The notes: generated by a model not told the origin, from the sequence alone. A stretch of 64,000 nt of DNA from Streptomyces hoynatensis (GCF_003626535.1 NZ_RBAL01000009.1:1-64000), one strand, 5' to 3'; counted from the first letter of the stretch, positions 8,534 to 17,694 are shown. A program made the numbers and translations.

Positions 8534-9640
8534 TCAGTCGACCCGGTGCATCCAGCCGTGCCGGTCCTCGACCCGGCCGGTCTGGATGCCGACCAGGGTC
8601 TCGCGCAGCCGCATGGTGATCTCGCCGGGCTCCCCGTCGCCGACCGTCCAGGCGGCGTCGGCGGACTTCACCGAGCCGACCGGGGTGATGACGGCGGCGG
8701 TGCCGCAGGCGAAGACCTCGGTGATGCTGCCCTCGGCGTTCCCGCGCTGCCAGTCGTCGGTGGAGATGCGGACCTCGCCGGTGCGGTAGCCGAGGTCGGC
8801 GGCGATGGCGAGCAGCGAGTCGCGGGTGATGCCGGGCAGCAGGGTGCCGGTGAGCTGCGGGGTGACGATCTCCGCCGCCGGGCCGCTGCCGCGCACGAAG
8901 TAGAGGTTCATCCCGCCCATCTCCTCGATCCACCTGCGCTCGACGGCGTCGAGCCAGACGACCTGGTCGCAGCCCTGGGCGAGGGCCTCGGACTGGGCGA
9001 CGAAGGCGGCGGCGTAGTTGCCGCCGCACTTGGCCTCTCCGGTGCCGCCGGGGGCGGCGCGCACGTACTCCTTGGAGAGCCACACCGAGACCGGCTTGAT
9101 GCCGCGCGGGAAGTAGGCGCCGGCCGGGGAGGCGATGACCATGAAGAGGAACTCGTTCGCCGGCCGGTTGATGCCGAGGCCCACCTCGGTGGCGAACATG
9201 AACGGCCGCAGGTAGAGCGACTGTTCGCCCTCCGCCGGCACCCAGGCGCGGTCCTGGGCGACGAGCAGGTCGATGGCCTCGACGAAGGTCTCCACCGGAA
9301 GCTCGGGCATGCCCAGGCGGCGCGCGGAGAGCTGGAAGCGCCGGGCGTTGGCCTCGGGCCGGAACACCGCGATGCCGCCGTCGGGCTGCCGGTAGGCCTT
9401 CAGCCCCTCGAAGATCTCCTGGCCGTAGTGCAGGACCATCGTCGCGGGGTCGAGTTGCAGGGGGGCGTAGGGCTGTAGCTGTGCGTCGTGCCAGCCCCTG
9501 CCCTCGGTCCACTTGATGGTGATCATGTGGTCCGTGTAGTACCTGCCGAAGCCGGGGTTGGCGAGCGCGGCGGCGCGCTCCTCCTCCGGCGCCGGCTGGG
9601 AGGAGGGCTTGAGGTCGAAGGCGATGCGGGGCGTCGTCAT
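8534..9640 (-). CDS. ilvE: Branched-chain amino acid aminotransferase
   Basis: A 368-aa fold-type IV PLP enzyme for the last step of Leu, Ile and Val synthesis (and the first step of their catabolism). ATG 9640 ([13 protein letters not shown]) was chosen over GTG 9658 because AAGGA lies ten bases upstream of it. The catalytic Lys lies in the [15 protein letters not shown] segment; the PLP-binding [15 protein letters not shown] and the substrate motif [14 protein letters not shown] are intact. It is separated by 229 bases from leuB upstream and by the cimA leader region downstream, so it probably has its own promoter. Confidence 0.96.
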   Translation of the reverse strand: MTTPRIAFDLKPSSQPAPEEERAAALANPGFGRYYTDHMITIKWTEGRGWHDAQLQPYAPLQLDPATMVLHYGQEIFEGLKAYRQPDGGIAVFRPEANARRFQLSARRLGMPELPVETFVEAIDLLVAQDRAWVPAEGEQSLYLRPFMFATEVGLGINRPANEFLFMVIASPAGAYFPRGIKPVSVWLSKEYVRAAPGGTGEAKCGGNYAAAFVAQSEALAQGCDQVVWLDAVERRWIEEMGGMNLYFVRGSGPAAEIVTPQLTGTLLPGITRDSLLAIAADLGYRTGEVRISTDDWQRGNAEGSITEVFACGTAAVITPVGSVKSADAAWTVGDGEPGEITMRLRETLVGIQTGRVEDRHGWMHRVD

Positions 9641-9801
9641 GATCAGCTGGTCCTTCACGTAGGTAGGGGCGGACCGCGTGCCCCCTCGCCCGGCCGGTAC
9701 TAGGACGTCCGAGCAATCGGGGAGCCGACGGCCCCACGGGGATTATCACGCGGGGCACCGCGGTGTGGGCACACGGGGGCGGCCCTGGGACGATGGTTCC
9801 A

Positions 9802-9830
9802 CCCGGCGGCCGTCTTGCCCAGCCGCCGGG
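9802..9830 (-). terminator. Putative terminator downstream of leuB
   Basis: A perfect 9-bp stem CCCGGCGGC / GCCGCCGGG with an 11-base loop, 39 bases past the leuB stop. The rest of the 9641-9869 gap holds the presumed ilvE promoter; an 11-mer GTACTAGGACG occurs at 9697-9707 and again, inverted, at 11297-11307. Confidence 0.6.
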
Positions 9831-9869
9831 CGCGGGGACCCGGCGGCGTACGTGTGTGTGACCGCTGGG

Positions 9870-10913
9870 TCAGCCGGCTACTCGCGCCGCCAGGGCGTCG
9901 CCGATGGCGGAGGTGGAGCGGGGCGCGGCGGCGTCGCGCCCGGACAGGTCCGCGGTGACGGCTTCCTCGATCCGGGCGGCCTCGGCCTCGTGGCCGAGGT
10001 GGCGCAGCAGCAGGGCGACCGAGAGCACGGTGGCGGTCGGGTCGGCCTTGCCGGTGCCCGCGATGTCCGGCGCGGAGCCGTGGACCGGCTCGAACATCGA
10101 CGGGTAGGTGCCTGCCGGGTTGATGTTTCCCGAGGCCGCGAGGCCGATGCCGCCGGTGATCGCGGCGGCCAGGTCGGTGATGATGTCGCCGAACAGGTTG
10201 TCGGTGACGATGACGTCGAAGCGCTCGGGCTGGGTGACCAGGAAGATCGTCGCCGCGTCCACGTGCAGGTAGTCGGTGGCGACCTGCGGGTACTCCTCGG
10301 CGACCCGGTCGACGGTGCGCTTCCACAGGTGCCCGGCGTGCACCAGGACGTTGTTCTTGTGGACCAGCGTCAGCTTCTTCGCCGGGCGGGCCGCGGCGCG
10401 CGCGAAGGCGTCCCGCACGACCCGCTCCACGCCGTACGCGGTGTTGAGGCTGACCTCGGTGGCGACCTCGGCCGGGGTGCCGGTGCGCATCGAGCCGCCA
10501 TTGCCGACGTAGGGGCCCTCGGTGCCCTCGCGGACCACGACGAAGTCGATGCCGGGGCGGCCCGCCAGCGGGGTCGGGGTGTTTGGGAAGAGCCGGCTCG
10601 GCCTGAGGTTCACGTAGTGGTCGAAGGCGAAGCGCAGCTTCAGCAGCAGCCCGCGCTCCAGCACGCCCGAGGGCACGGAGGGGTCGCCGATGGCGCCGAG
10701 CAGGATCGCGTCGTGCCGGGCCAGCCGTTCGAGGTCCGCGTCGGGGAGCGTCTCACCCGTGGCGTGCCAGCGCGTGGCGCCCAGATCGTAACGGGTGGTC
10801 TCCAGCTTCACATCCCCGGGAAGCGCCGCGGTGAGGACCTTCAATCCCTCCGCGACCACCTCAGGGCCGATGCCGTCGCCGGGAATCACCGCGAGATCGA
10901 TGCTGCGAGCCAT
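9870..10913 (-). CDS. leuB: 3-isopropylmalate dehydrogenase
   Basis: A 347-aa NAD-dependent decarboxylating dehydrogenase of leucine synthesis; in organisms using CimA it also serves on beta-methylmalate toward isoleucine. ATG 10913 has TAAGG nine bases upstream. [12 protein letters not shown] opens the fold, [11 protein letters not shown] and [13 protein letters not shown] carry the metal-binding Asp residues, and [19 protein letters not shown] is the nucleotide-binding loop. The length fits the shorter actinobacterial LeuB type. Confidence 0.95.
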   Translation of the reverse strand: MARSIDLAVIPGDGIGPEVVAEGLKVLTAALPGDVKLETTRYDLGATRWHATGETLPDADLERLARHDAILLGAIGDPSVPSGVLERGLLLKLRFAFDHYVNLRPSRLFPNTPTPLAGRPGIDFVVVREGTEGPYVGNGGSMRTGTPAEVATEVSLNTAYGVERVVRDAFARAAARPAKKLTLVHKNNVLVHAGHLWKRTVDRVAEEYPQVATDYLHVDAATIFLVTQPERFDVIVTDNLFGDIITDLAAAITGGIGLAASGNINPAGTYPSMFEPVHGSAPDIAGTGKADPTATVLSVALLLRHLGHEAEAARIEEAVTADLSGRDAAAPRSTSAIGDALAARVAG

Positions 10914-10993
10914 GCAGCGGACCTTACGCGCCGCCCCGGGGCCGGACGCCCGGCGTCCACCATCCGGACACCCGGCGTCCACGGCCGCGCGGC

Positions 10994-11185
10994 TCAGTCC
11001 TCGGGTCCCGCGGCGTCGTCCCTGCGGTCGAGCGCCCGCTGGAGCGCGGCCGAGACCTGGCGGACCAGCACCTCCCTGGCGGCGCGGGCCGCCTCGCGGG
11101 CCTGCGCGCGGCCCAGCACCGCCTCGGGGGCGCGTTCCGCCTCAGCGGCGGGGGCGGGCCGGGACTCTGGGGGTGCGTACAGCAT
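10994..11185 (-). CDS. 63-aa hypothetical protein, Ala/Arg-rich helical
   Basis: A small protein with ATG 11185 preceded by GGGAG ten bases upstream, stopping 80 bases before leuB. The sequence is charged and predicted helical ([20 protein letters not shown] then [13 protein letters not shown]), with no signal, membrane segment or cysteine. I recognise no family. The promoter region between 11186 and 11336 contains an AT-rich patch. It may be co-transcribed with leuB. Codon bias and the ribosome site support a real gene. Confidence 0.62.
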   Translation of the reverse strand: MLYAPPESRPAPAAEAERAPEAVLGRAQAREAARAAREVLVRQVSAALQRALDRRDDAAGPED

Positions 11186-11336
11186 GACGGATCAGCTCCC
11201 GTGGGGTCCTGCGGTGACAGGGGGGCGACGCTGCCCGGCGATCGACCTCCACAAAAATACCCACGATCCGCGGTGATGTCTCTCCAAATAGTTGAGCGTC
11301 CTAGTACTTGACGCGATCGGCCCCCTTGCGGCTCGC

Positions 11337-13052
11337 TCAGCCCATGTGCGGGTACCGGTGGTCGGTCGGCGGCACCTGCGTTTCCTTGATCACCCGCGGG
11401 GACACCCAGCGCAGCAGGTTGAACTTCGAGCCGGCCTTGTCGTTGGTGCCCGAGGCCCTGGCCCCGCCGAAGGGCTGCTGGCCCACGACCGAGCCCGTCG
11501 GCTTGTCGTTGACGTAGAAGTTCCCCGCCGCGAAGCGCAGCCGCTCGGTCGCCCGCGCGACCGCCTGGCGGTCCCTGGCCAGGACGGCGCCGGTCAGCGC
11601 GTAGGAGGCGACCGACTCCATCTGGCCGAGCATCGCGTCGAAGGCGCGCTCCGCCGCGCTCCCCTCCGCCGCGCCCGCGCCGCCCACCCCGTCCCCGTCT
11701 CCGCCCTCGTTCCCGGCCTCGTCCTCGGCGCCGTCCTCGTACACGTGGATGGCGATGATGGGCCCGAAGAACTCGGTGACGAAGACGTCGTGCTCCGGGT
11801 CCGAGCAGGTCAGGACGGTGGGCCGGACGAAGTAGCCCACGGAGTCGTCGTAGCTGCCGCCCGCCACGATCTCGCAGGCCGGGTCGGCGGCGGCCCGGTC
11901 GATGACCGCCTTGCTCTTGGCGAAGGCCCGCTCGTCGATGACCGCGGCCATGAAGTGCGACAGGTCGGTGGGGTCGCCCATCGACAGCGCCTCGGTCTCG
12001 GCCACCAGCGAGTCCCGCAGGCCCCCCTCCCACAGGGAGCGCGGCAGGTAGGCGCGCGAGGCGGCGGAGCACTTCTGGCCCTGGTACTCGAAGGCCCCGC
12101 GGACGATCGCGGTGCGCACCACGTCCGGGTCGGCGCTCGGATGCGCCACGATGAAGTCCTTGCCGCCGGTCTCACCCACGATCCGCGGGTAGTTGCGGTA
12201 CCGCTCGATGTGCGCCCCCACCTGCTGCCACAGGTAGCGGAAGGTCGCGGTGGAGCCCGTGAAGTGGATGCCGGCCAGCTCCGGATGGGGCAGGGCGACC
12301 TCGGAGACCTCGATCCCGTCGCCGGTGACCAGGTTGATCACCCCGTCCGGCAGGCCCGCCTCCTCCAGCAGCCGCATCAGCAGCACCGCGGAGTGCGTCT
12401 GCGTCGGCGAGGGCTTCCACACGACGACGTTGCCCATGAGGGCCGGGGCGGTCGGGAGGTTCCCGGCGATCGCCGTGAAGTTGAAGGGGGTGATCGCGTA
12501 GACGAAGCCCTCGAGCGGGCGGAAGTCCATCCGGTTCCACACGCCCTTGGGCTGGATCGGGGGCTGCTCGGCGAGGAGTTCACGGGCGAAGTGCACGTTG
12601 AACCGCCAGAAGTCGACCAGCTCGCAGGGGGCGTCGATCTCCGCCTGCTGCACGGTCTTGGACTGGCCCAGCATCGTGGAGGCGGCGATCGTCTCGCGCC
12701 AGGGACCCGAGAGCAGCTCCGCGGCCTTCAGAAAGACCGCCGCCCGGTCGTCGAAGGACAGGGCGCGCCAGCCGGGCGCAGCGGCCAGGGCCGCGTCGAT
12801 GGCCTCGCGCGCGTCCTCGCGGGTGGCGTTCGCATAGGTGCCGAGGCGGGCGCGGTGGCGGTGCGGCTGCACCACGTCGAACCGCTCCCCGCCGCCCATC
12901 CGGCGCCGGCCCCCGATGGTCATCGGCAGGTCGACGGGGTTCTCGGCCAGTTCCTTGAGCTTGCGCTCCAGGCGGGCGCGCTCGGGGGAACCCGGGGCGT
13001 AGGTGTGCACGGGCTCGTTGACCGGCAGGGGGACCTGGGTGACGGCGTCCAT
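11337..13052 (-). CDS. pruA: 1-pyrroline-5-carboxylate dehydrogenase
   Basis: A 571-aa NAD-dependent aldehyde dehydrogenase that oxidises glutamate-5-semialdehyde (from proline) to glutamate. ATG 13052 has GAAGGAG nine bases upstream. Catalytic Glu is in VGETGGKDF (E294) and catalytic Cys in YQGQKCSAASRAY (C328); TPFNFTAIAGNLP is the cofactor-binding entry. It is about 30 residues longer than usual: residues 439-468 are an acidic, Gly/Ala/Glu/Asp-rich insertion (EDGAEDEAGNEGGDG onward) before ERAFDAMLGQ. Proline dehydrogenase lies 87 bases upstream on the same strand; together they perform proline catabolism, with a PucR-family regulator divergent from the pair. Confidence 0.96.
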   Translation of the reverse strand: MDAVTQVPLPVNEPVHTYAPGSPERARLERKLKELAENPVDLPMTIGGRRRMGGGERFDVVQPHRHRARLGTYANATREDAREAIDAALAAAPGWRALSFDDRAAVFLKAAELLSGPWRETIAASTMLGQSKTVQQAEIDAPCELVDFWRFNVHFARELLAEQPPIQPKGVWNRMDFRPLEGFVYAITPFNFTAIAGNLPTAPALMGNVVVWKPSPTQTHSAVLLMRLLEEAGLPDGVINLVTGDGIEVSEVALPHPELAGIHFTGSTATFRYLWQQVGAHIERYRNYPRIVGETGGKDFIVAHPSADPDVVRTAIVRGAFEYQGQKCSAASRAYLPRSLWEGGLRDSLVAETEALSMGDPTDLSHFMAAVIDERAFAKSKAVIDRAAADPACEIVAGGSYDDSVGYFVRPTVLTCSDPEHDVFVTEFFGPIIAIHVYEDGAEDEAGNEGGDGDGVGGAGAAEGSAAERAFDAMLGQMESVASYALTGAVLARDRQAVARATERLRFAAGNFYVNDKPTGSVVGQQPFGGARASGTNDKAGSKFNLLRWVSPRVIKETQVPPTDHRYPHMG

Positions 13053-13139
13053 GGCCGTGGGCTCCTTCTCGGGTCGGATCGGTCGGGGGTCTGCGGGCGG
13101 CGCTCCCGGGCCGGGGGCCCGGCGCTCCGGCGCCCGGGG

Positions 13140-14066
13140 TCAGCCGCGGGAGACCAGGGAGCGGGCGAAGAAGGCGAGGTTGGCGGGGCGCTCGGCCAGG
13201 CGGCGCATGAAGTACGCGTACCAGTCCGTGCCGTAGGGGACGTACACCCGCACCCGGTGGCCGCGGGCGGCCAGCCGCCGCTGCTCCGCCTCGCGGACGC
13301 CGAACAGCATCTGGAACTCGAAGGACCCGGCCGGCCGGCCGCGGCGGGTGGCGATCGCCTCGGCGATCGCCAGCAGGCGCGGGTCGTGGGTGCCGACCAT
13401 CGGGTAGCCCTCGCCGGCGAAGAGCAGGCCGAGGCAGCGCACGTAGGCGCGGTCCACCTCCCGGCGCGCCTGGTGGGCCACCTCCGCCGGCTCCCGGTAG
13501 GCCCCCTTCACCAGCCGCACCCTGGCGCCCGCCGCGGCCAGCGCGCGGCAGTCCTCCTCGGTACGCAGGAGGGCCGACTGCAGGACGGCGCCGGTCTCCG
13601 GGAAGCGCCGGCGCAGCTCGGCGTGGACGGCGAGGGTCGAGTCGACCGTCGGGTGGCTCTCCATGTCCAGGGTGACCGCGGTGCCGGCGGCCGCGGCGGC
13701 CTCGACGACGGGCAGGACGTGGCGCAGCGCGAGGTCGTGGCCGCCGGGGAGGGCCTGGCCGAAGGCGGAAAGCTTCAGCGACATCTCGGCCCGCTCGCCG
13801 AGGCCGAGCCGGCCGAGGGCCTCGGCGAGGGCGAGGTAGGCGTCCCTGGCGCGCAGCGCCTCGGCCGGGTCGTGCACGTCCTCGCCGAGGTGGTCGAGGG
13901 TCACCCGCAGGCCGCGGGCGGCCAGCCCGGCGGCCACGGCCGTCGCCTGGTCAAGCCGCTCCCCCGCGACGAAGCGGTCGACGACGGGCCGGGTGAGGGG
14001 CGCGGCGGAGACGAAGCGGCGGATGCCGTCGTTGCGGGCCGCCGCGAGCAGCGCGGGTCCGAGCAC
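13140..14066 (-). CDS. Proline dehydrogenase (FAD, PutA-like single domain)
   Basis: A 308-aa FAD TIM-barrel enzyme that oxidises proline to pyrroline-5-carboxylate and passes electrons to the respiratory chain. GTG 14066 (VLGPALLAAARNDGIRRFVSA) has GGAGG five bases upstream; the longer open frame is upstream noise. Family motifs are VRLVKGAYREP, SFEFQMLFGVRE and RVYVPYGTDWYAYFMRRLAERPAN, whose Arg pair binds the substrate carboxylate. It is the monofunctional form found in actinobacteria, with the P5C dehydrogenase gene downstream. Confidence 0.93.
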   Translation of the reverse strand: MLGPALLAAARNDGIRRFVSAAPLTRPVVDRFVAGERLDQATAVAAGLAARGLRVTLDHLGEDVHDPAEALRARDAYLALAEALGRLGLGERAEMSLKLSAFGQALPGGHDLALRHVLPVVEAAAAAGTAVTLDMESHPTVDSTLAVHAELRRRFPETGAVLQSALLRTEEDCRALAAAGARVRLVKGAYREPAEVAHQARREVDRAYVRCLGLLFAGEGYPMVGTHDPRLLAIAEAIATRRGRPAGSFEFQMLFGVREAEQRRLAARGHRVRVYVPYGTDWYAYFMRRLAERPANLAFFARSLVSRG

Positions 14067-14198
14067 GGGCACCTCCTCGGTGGGCTGTGCGGCCGGCGAA
14101 AGCCCGGCGCGGCCGGTCCGCCCGGCCTCACCCGAGACGTTAAGGATCGCCCGCTTCGCCCGCCATCGACAGCTGTCCTGCCACCGTGTCCCGGATCT

Positions 14199-14212
14199 CA
14201 TACGTCTGTATG
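14199..14212. promoter_or_regulatory. Palindrome CATAC-GTCT-GTATG, candidate operator
   Basis: A perfect 5-bp inverted repeat in the 280-base divergent gap (14067-14346) between proline dehydrogenase and the PucR-type regulator. AT content is locally high here. PucR-family activators often bind such sites near their targets; assignment is inferred from position alone. Confidence 0.4.
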
Positions 14213-14346
14213 AACCGGGCGCGGGCGGCGGGGCGCGCCCGGGCGCGGAGAGGCGGCGGCGGGCGGGGAACGCTTCCCCGCGGCTGTACGAGAATCGAGG
14301 GCGAAGGGCCTCGGGCAGGCGCCAGGCGGGGAGGTGAGCGGCGGCG

Positions 14347-15501
14347 ATGCGCACGGAGTACCAGGAGCTGATCGACGAGGTCTGCGCGCTGCTCGGCGCC
14401 CCGGCCACCCTCGAGGGCCGGGACTTCGGGCTGATCGCCTACGGGGCGCACGACAGCGCGGACGAGGGCGCGCTCGACCCGGTGCGCACGCGGTCCATCC
14501 TCAGGCGGCGTTCGACGGCCGCGGTGCGGGAGTGGTTCGAGGGCTTCGGCATCGCGCGGGCAAAGGCCCCGGTGCGGATTCCGCCCGACCCGGCCGCCGG
14601 GGTGCTCACCGGGCGGCTGTGCCTGCCGGTGCGGCACGGCGGCGTCGGCTACGGCTACATCTGGCTGCTCGACGACGGCGCGCTCGCCCTGGACGACCCC
14701 AGGCTGGCCGCCGCCGCGGCGGCCGCGGAGCGCATCGGGGCGCTGCTCGCCGAGGAGGCCAGGGCGGGCGCGCGGCTCGGCGAGCTGCTGCGCGAGGCCC
14801 TCACCTCCTCGCCCGCCTCCTCCCCCGGCCACCTCGCCGCGCTCGCCGAGGCGCTCGGCCCGGCGGCGGAGGGCCGGCTTCGGCTGCTCGCCGCCACCGG
14901 CTGGGAGGCGACCCGCGACGTGCCCACCGGGCTGCACGGCGCGCTGGCCGCCTGCACCCTCCCGGCCACCGCCCCGGCGGCGCCGCCCGGAGGGCGGGAG
15001 GCGGCCTGGCGCGTCGTGGCGGTGCTCGCCAGGGAGGCGGCGGCGCGCGCGGTGGCCGGGCGGCTGCACGCGGAGGGCGCCCGGGTGGGCATCGGCGGGG
15101 CGCGTCCCGGCGTGGACGCGCTGGCCGAGGCCTGGCGCGAGGCGCTTGCGGCGGCCAGGAGCGCGGAGGCGGCGGCCAGGTTCCGCGGCGTGGCCGAGTG
15201 GGAGGGGCTCGGGGCGTACCGCATGCTGACGGCGCTGCCCGCGGCCAGGCCCGACCCCGCGGTGCGGCCGCTGCTGCGCGGCGAGCACCGCGAACTCGCC
15301 CGCACCGCCGAGGTCTTCCTCGACCGCGCCGGGCACGCCGGCCAGGCGGCGGCCGCCCTCGGCATCCACCGTCAGACGCTCTACTACCGCCTCGGCCGGG
15401 TCGAGCGCCTCACCGGCCTCTCCCTCGACGAGGGCGAGGACCGGCTCCTGCTCCACATGTCCCTGAAGGCGGCCCGCCTCGGGCCGCCCCCGCGGGACTG
15501 A
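14347..15501 (+). CDS. PucR-family transcriptional regulator, probably of proline catabolism
   Basis: A 384-aa regulator with GGGGAGG upstream of ATG 14347. The N-terminal ~240 residues are an Ala-rich GAF/PucR-like sensory region. The C-terminal ~60 residues are the PucR-type HTH: LARTAEVFLDRAGHAGQAAA then LGIHRQTLYYRLGRVERLTG. Such proteins activate catabolic genes for nucleobases, amino acids and similar substrates. Divergence from proline dehydrogenase/pruA suggests proline or P5C sensing; this is context inference. It is convergent with the LPMO gene. Confidence 0.85.
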   Translation: MRTEYQELIDEVCALLGAPATLEGRDFGLIAYGAHDSADEGALDPVRTRSILRRRSTAAVREWFEGFGIARAKAPVRIPPDPAAGVLTGRLCLPVRHGGVGYGYIWLLDDGALALDDPRLAAAAAAAERIGALLAEEARAGARLGELLREALTSSPASSPGHLAALAEALGPAAEGRLRLLAATGWEATRDVPTGLHGALAACTLPATAPAAPPGGREAAWRVVAVLAREAAARAVAGRLHAEGARVGIGGARPGVDALAEAWREALAAARSAEAAARFRGVAEWEGLGAYRMLTALPAARPDPAVRPLLRGEHRELARTAEVFLDRAGHAGQAAAALGIHRQTLYYRLGRVERLTGLSLDEGEDRLLLHMSLKAARLGPPPRD

Positions 15502-15557
15502 CGCCGCCCGCGGCGGGCCGGGCCTGGCCGCGGCGCCGCGCGGCCGGGGCGGCGCGG

Positions 15558-15597
15558 CCGGGTCCCGCCGGACGCGTCGGCATCCGGCGGGACCCGG
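15558..15597. terminator. Bidirectional terminator between PucR gene and LPMO gene
   Basis: A perfect 15-bp stem, CCGGGTCCCGCCGGA / TCCGGCGGGACCCGG, with a 10-base loop in the convergent gap. Nothing else is seen in 15502-15734. Confidence 0.85.
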
Positions 15598-15734
15598 TGA
15601 GCGCCCGGGACGGACCGGCGGGGTGACGGCCCCTCAGGTGGCGCGAGGGGCAACCGCCGCGTCACGGCCCGGCCGCCGGGAACGCGATCGGCCGGCGGCG
15701 GCCGGCCGGCGGCCGAGCCCGGATCCGCCGGTGA

Positions 15735-16403
15735 TCAGACGAAGTTCACGTCGGCGCACAGGTAGTACGACTGGTCCATGTGCGAGGCCTGCCAGATGGT
15801 GAAGATGACGTGGCGCCCGCTCAGGCCCGAGGTGCTGACGGGAATCATGTAGTGGTTGCTAGGCGCGTAGCTGCCGGTGACCTCAAGCAGCTGCAGGTCG
15901 TCCCAGCCGATGGCCTGGGTGGCGGGGTCGAAGCCCTGCTTGGTGACGTAGACCCGCATGAAGTCGGCGCCGTGGCTCGCCTGGTCGTACAGGTCCATGG
16001 TGAAGCTGGAGGACACGTCCGTCATGTGCCAGGGGCCGACCGCGTCCAGCGAGTTGTACCGGCCGCTCTCGGCGTGGCCGCCGCTGCACAGCTGCCCGTC
16101 GGGGATGGCCGACTCGAACTGCCCGGCGACGCCGTTGCGGTAGAGGCCGTTCCAGTTCCACATGGCGTTCGGGTTGTCCTGCCACGCCTGCCAGCACATC
16201 GGGTCCTCGTCCGCCATGGCGGGGTTCTGGAAGTCGTCGCCCCAGCGCTCCCAGCAGCCGTAGTTGCGGGAGGCGGGGTCGACGAGGGACCCGTGGGCCG
16301 AGGCGTTGTCCGCCATGGGGATGAGACACAGGAGCGCCGCGGACAGCAGCGCGAGCGCGCGCAGCGTCCAGCGGGGCAGGTGGACCAGTTCCTGAAGATG
16401 CAT
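15735..16403 (-). CDS. Secreted AA10 lytic polysaccharide monooxygenase
   Basis: A 222-aa preprotein with ATG 16403 and GGAG upstream. The signal peptide (RWTLRALALLSAALLCLIP) ends in NASA, so cleavage before His37 exposes the N-terminal copper-binding histidine (HGSLVDPASRNYGCW). The second histidine-brace residue is His144 in QASHGADFMRVYVTKQGFDP; Phe near the C-terminus (CADVNFV) fits the axial position. Copper LPMOs oxidatively cleave crystalline cellulose or chitin. The mature form is ~186 residues with no carbohydrate-binding module. It is divergent from a GH6 gene, and a CebR box lies 39 bases upstream, so it is probably induced by cello-oligosaccharides and acts on cellulose. Confidence 0.94.
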   Translation of the reverse strand: MHLQELVHLPRWTLRALALLSAALLCLIPMADNASAHGSLVDPASRNYGCWERWGDDFQNPAMADEDPMCWQAWQDNPNAMWNWNGLYRNGVAGQFESAIPDGQLCSGGHAESGRYNSLDAVGPWHMTDVSSSFTMDLYDQASHGADFMRVYVTKQGFDPATQAIGWDDLQLLEVTGSYAPSNHYMIPVSTSGLSGRHVIFTIWQASHMDQSYYLCADVNFV

Positions 16404-16442
16404 CGTTGCGTTCTCCGTCTTCCGGCTGTGGGGTTCCGGTTC

Positions 16443-16456
16443 TGGGAGCGCTCCCA
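16443..16456. promoter_or_regulatory. CebR box TGGGAGCGCTCCCA (LPMO side)
   Basis: An exact 14-base match to the palindromic operator of CebR, the LacI-family cellobiose/cellotriose-responsive repressor of Streptomyces cellulase genes. It lies 39 bases upstream of the LPMO start. Confidence 0.9.
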
Positions 16457-16630
16457 AATTCACGTGCCCACTACCCGGCGACACACGGCCGAAACATGCG
16501 TTCGGTCAACGGACGGGTTCTGGGAGGCCGTTCGCTCCGCCGTCCGGATTCCCGCCCGTCGCGGAAGCCGTCTTCCGCACCGTCACGACGGTTTACCAAC
16601 GCCGCCGGAGCCGCTATGTTCTTCTCCCTA

Positions 16631-16644
16631 TGGGAGCGCTCCCA
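16631..16644. promoter_or_regulatory. CebR box TGGGAGCGCTCCCA (GH6 side)
   Basis: A second exact copy, 42 bases upstream of the GH6 start, so each gene of the divergent pair has its own operator. Confidence 0.9.
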
Positions 16645-16686
16645 TGTCCCCCCACGTCCGCATCGTCCCGAAGGGAACGATCCATC

Positions 16687-17694
16687 GTGCGCATCCCACG
16701 AGCCGCAGACACCACCGCGCGGCGGCGACGCGCCCTCGCCGCCACCGCGGCCGCCCTGGGCGGGCTGCTGAGCCTGGGCGCCTTCGCCCCGGCGCAGGGC
16801 ACCCCCGCGCAGAGCGGCCCCGCGCCCGCCGGCCTGCCGGAGGGAACCGTCTTCCACAACTACCCGGGCCTGGTCCAGGAATGGGTCGCCGAGAATCCGG
16901 ACGACCCCAGGCAGCCGCTGATAGCCGACAGGATCGCCGCCCAGCCGCAGGCGACCTGGTTCTCCAACTACGAGCCCGAGACCGTCACCGAGGACGTCGG
17001 CGCGGTCACCTCGGCCGCCGCGGCCGCGGGCGAGGTGCCGGTCCTCGTCTCCTACATGATCCCCAACCGCGACTGCGGGGGCGCCTCGGCGGGCGGCGCC
17101 CCCGACTTCGCGAGCTACCTGGAGTGGGCGGAGGGCTTCGCGGCCGGCCTCGGCAGCGGCCCCGCCGTGGTGATCCTGGAGCCGGACGCCCTGGCCCTGA
17201 CCACCTGCCTCGACGATGCGGGACGCGCCGAGCGCTTCGGCGCGCTCGCCCAGGCCGCCGACGCGATGCACGCGGCCGACCCCGAGGCGAGGGTCTACTT
17301 CGACGCGGGCCACTCGGCCTGGCACTCCCCCGGCGACATGGCGCAGATCCTCCGGGAGGCCGGGGTGCTGGAGAGCGGGGACGGCATCTACACCAACGTC
17401 TCCAACTACAACACCACCGCGGACGAGACCGCCTTCGCCCAGGCGGTGCTCGCGGCGCTCGGCGACGCGGACCTGGGCGCGGTGGTCGACACCAGCCGCA
17501 ACGGCAACGGCCCCGCGGGCGGCGAGTGGTGCGACCCGCCGGGCCGGCTGGTGGGCCAGAACCCGACCGCGGACACCGGGAACGCCGCCATCGACGCCTA
17601 CCTGTGGGTCAAGCGGCCAGGGGAGCTCGACGGCTGCGACGGACCGGCCGGTTCGTTCTCGCCCGACAAGGCGTACGAGCTGGCAGGCGGCTGA
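16687..17694 (+). CDS. Secreted GH6 cellulase (endo-1,4-beta-glucanase/cellobiohydrolase family)
   Basis: A 335-aa preprotein; GTG 16687 has AAGGGA ten bases upstream. A Tat-like/Sec signal (TTARRRRALAAT then a hydrophobic stretch) ends near APAQG. The catalytic domain has QATWFSNYEP, SYMIPNRDCGG (Asp129) and VVILEPDALA (Asp167, the likely proton donor), then FDAGHSAWH, VDTSRNGNGP and YLWVKRPGELDGCDG, all GH6 signatures. Length equals a bare catalytic domain; no cellulose-binding module or linker is present. It acts outside the cell on cellulose with the neighbouring LPMO and is probably repressed by CebR until cellobiose is available. Endo or exo mode cannot be fixed without modelling the loops. 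Confidence 0.94.
   Translation: MRIPRAADTTARRRRALAATAAALGGLLSLGAFAPAQGTPAQSGPAPAGLPEGTVFHNYPGLVQEWVAENPDDPRQPLIADRIAAQPQATWFSNYEPETVTEDVGAVTSAAAAAGEVPVLVSYMIPNRDCGGASAGGAPDFASYLEWAEGFAAGLGSGPAVVILEPDALALTTCLDDAGRAERFGALAQAADAMHAADPEARVYFDAGHSAWHSPGDMAQILREAGVLESGDGIYTNVSNYNTTADETAFAQAVLAALGDADLGAVVDTSRNGNGPAGGEWCDPPGRLVGQNPTADTGNAAIDAYLWVKRPGELDGCDGPAGSFSPDKAYELAGG

Noticed and set aside
9640-9758. Ile/Val/Leu-rich start ([14 protein letters not shown]) upstream of ilvE as a leader peptide
   Set aside because: The frame has no nearby stop and runs on out of frame into ilvE, and no attenuator hairpin with a U-run follows.
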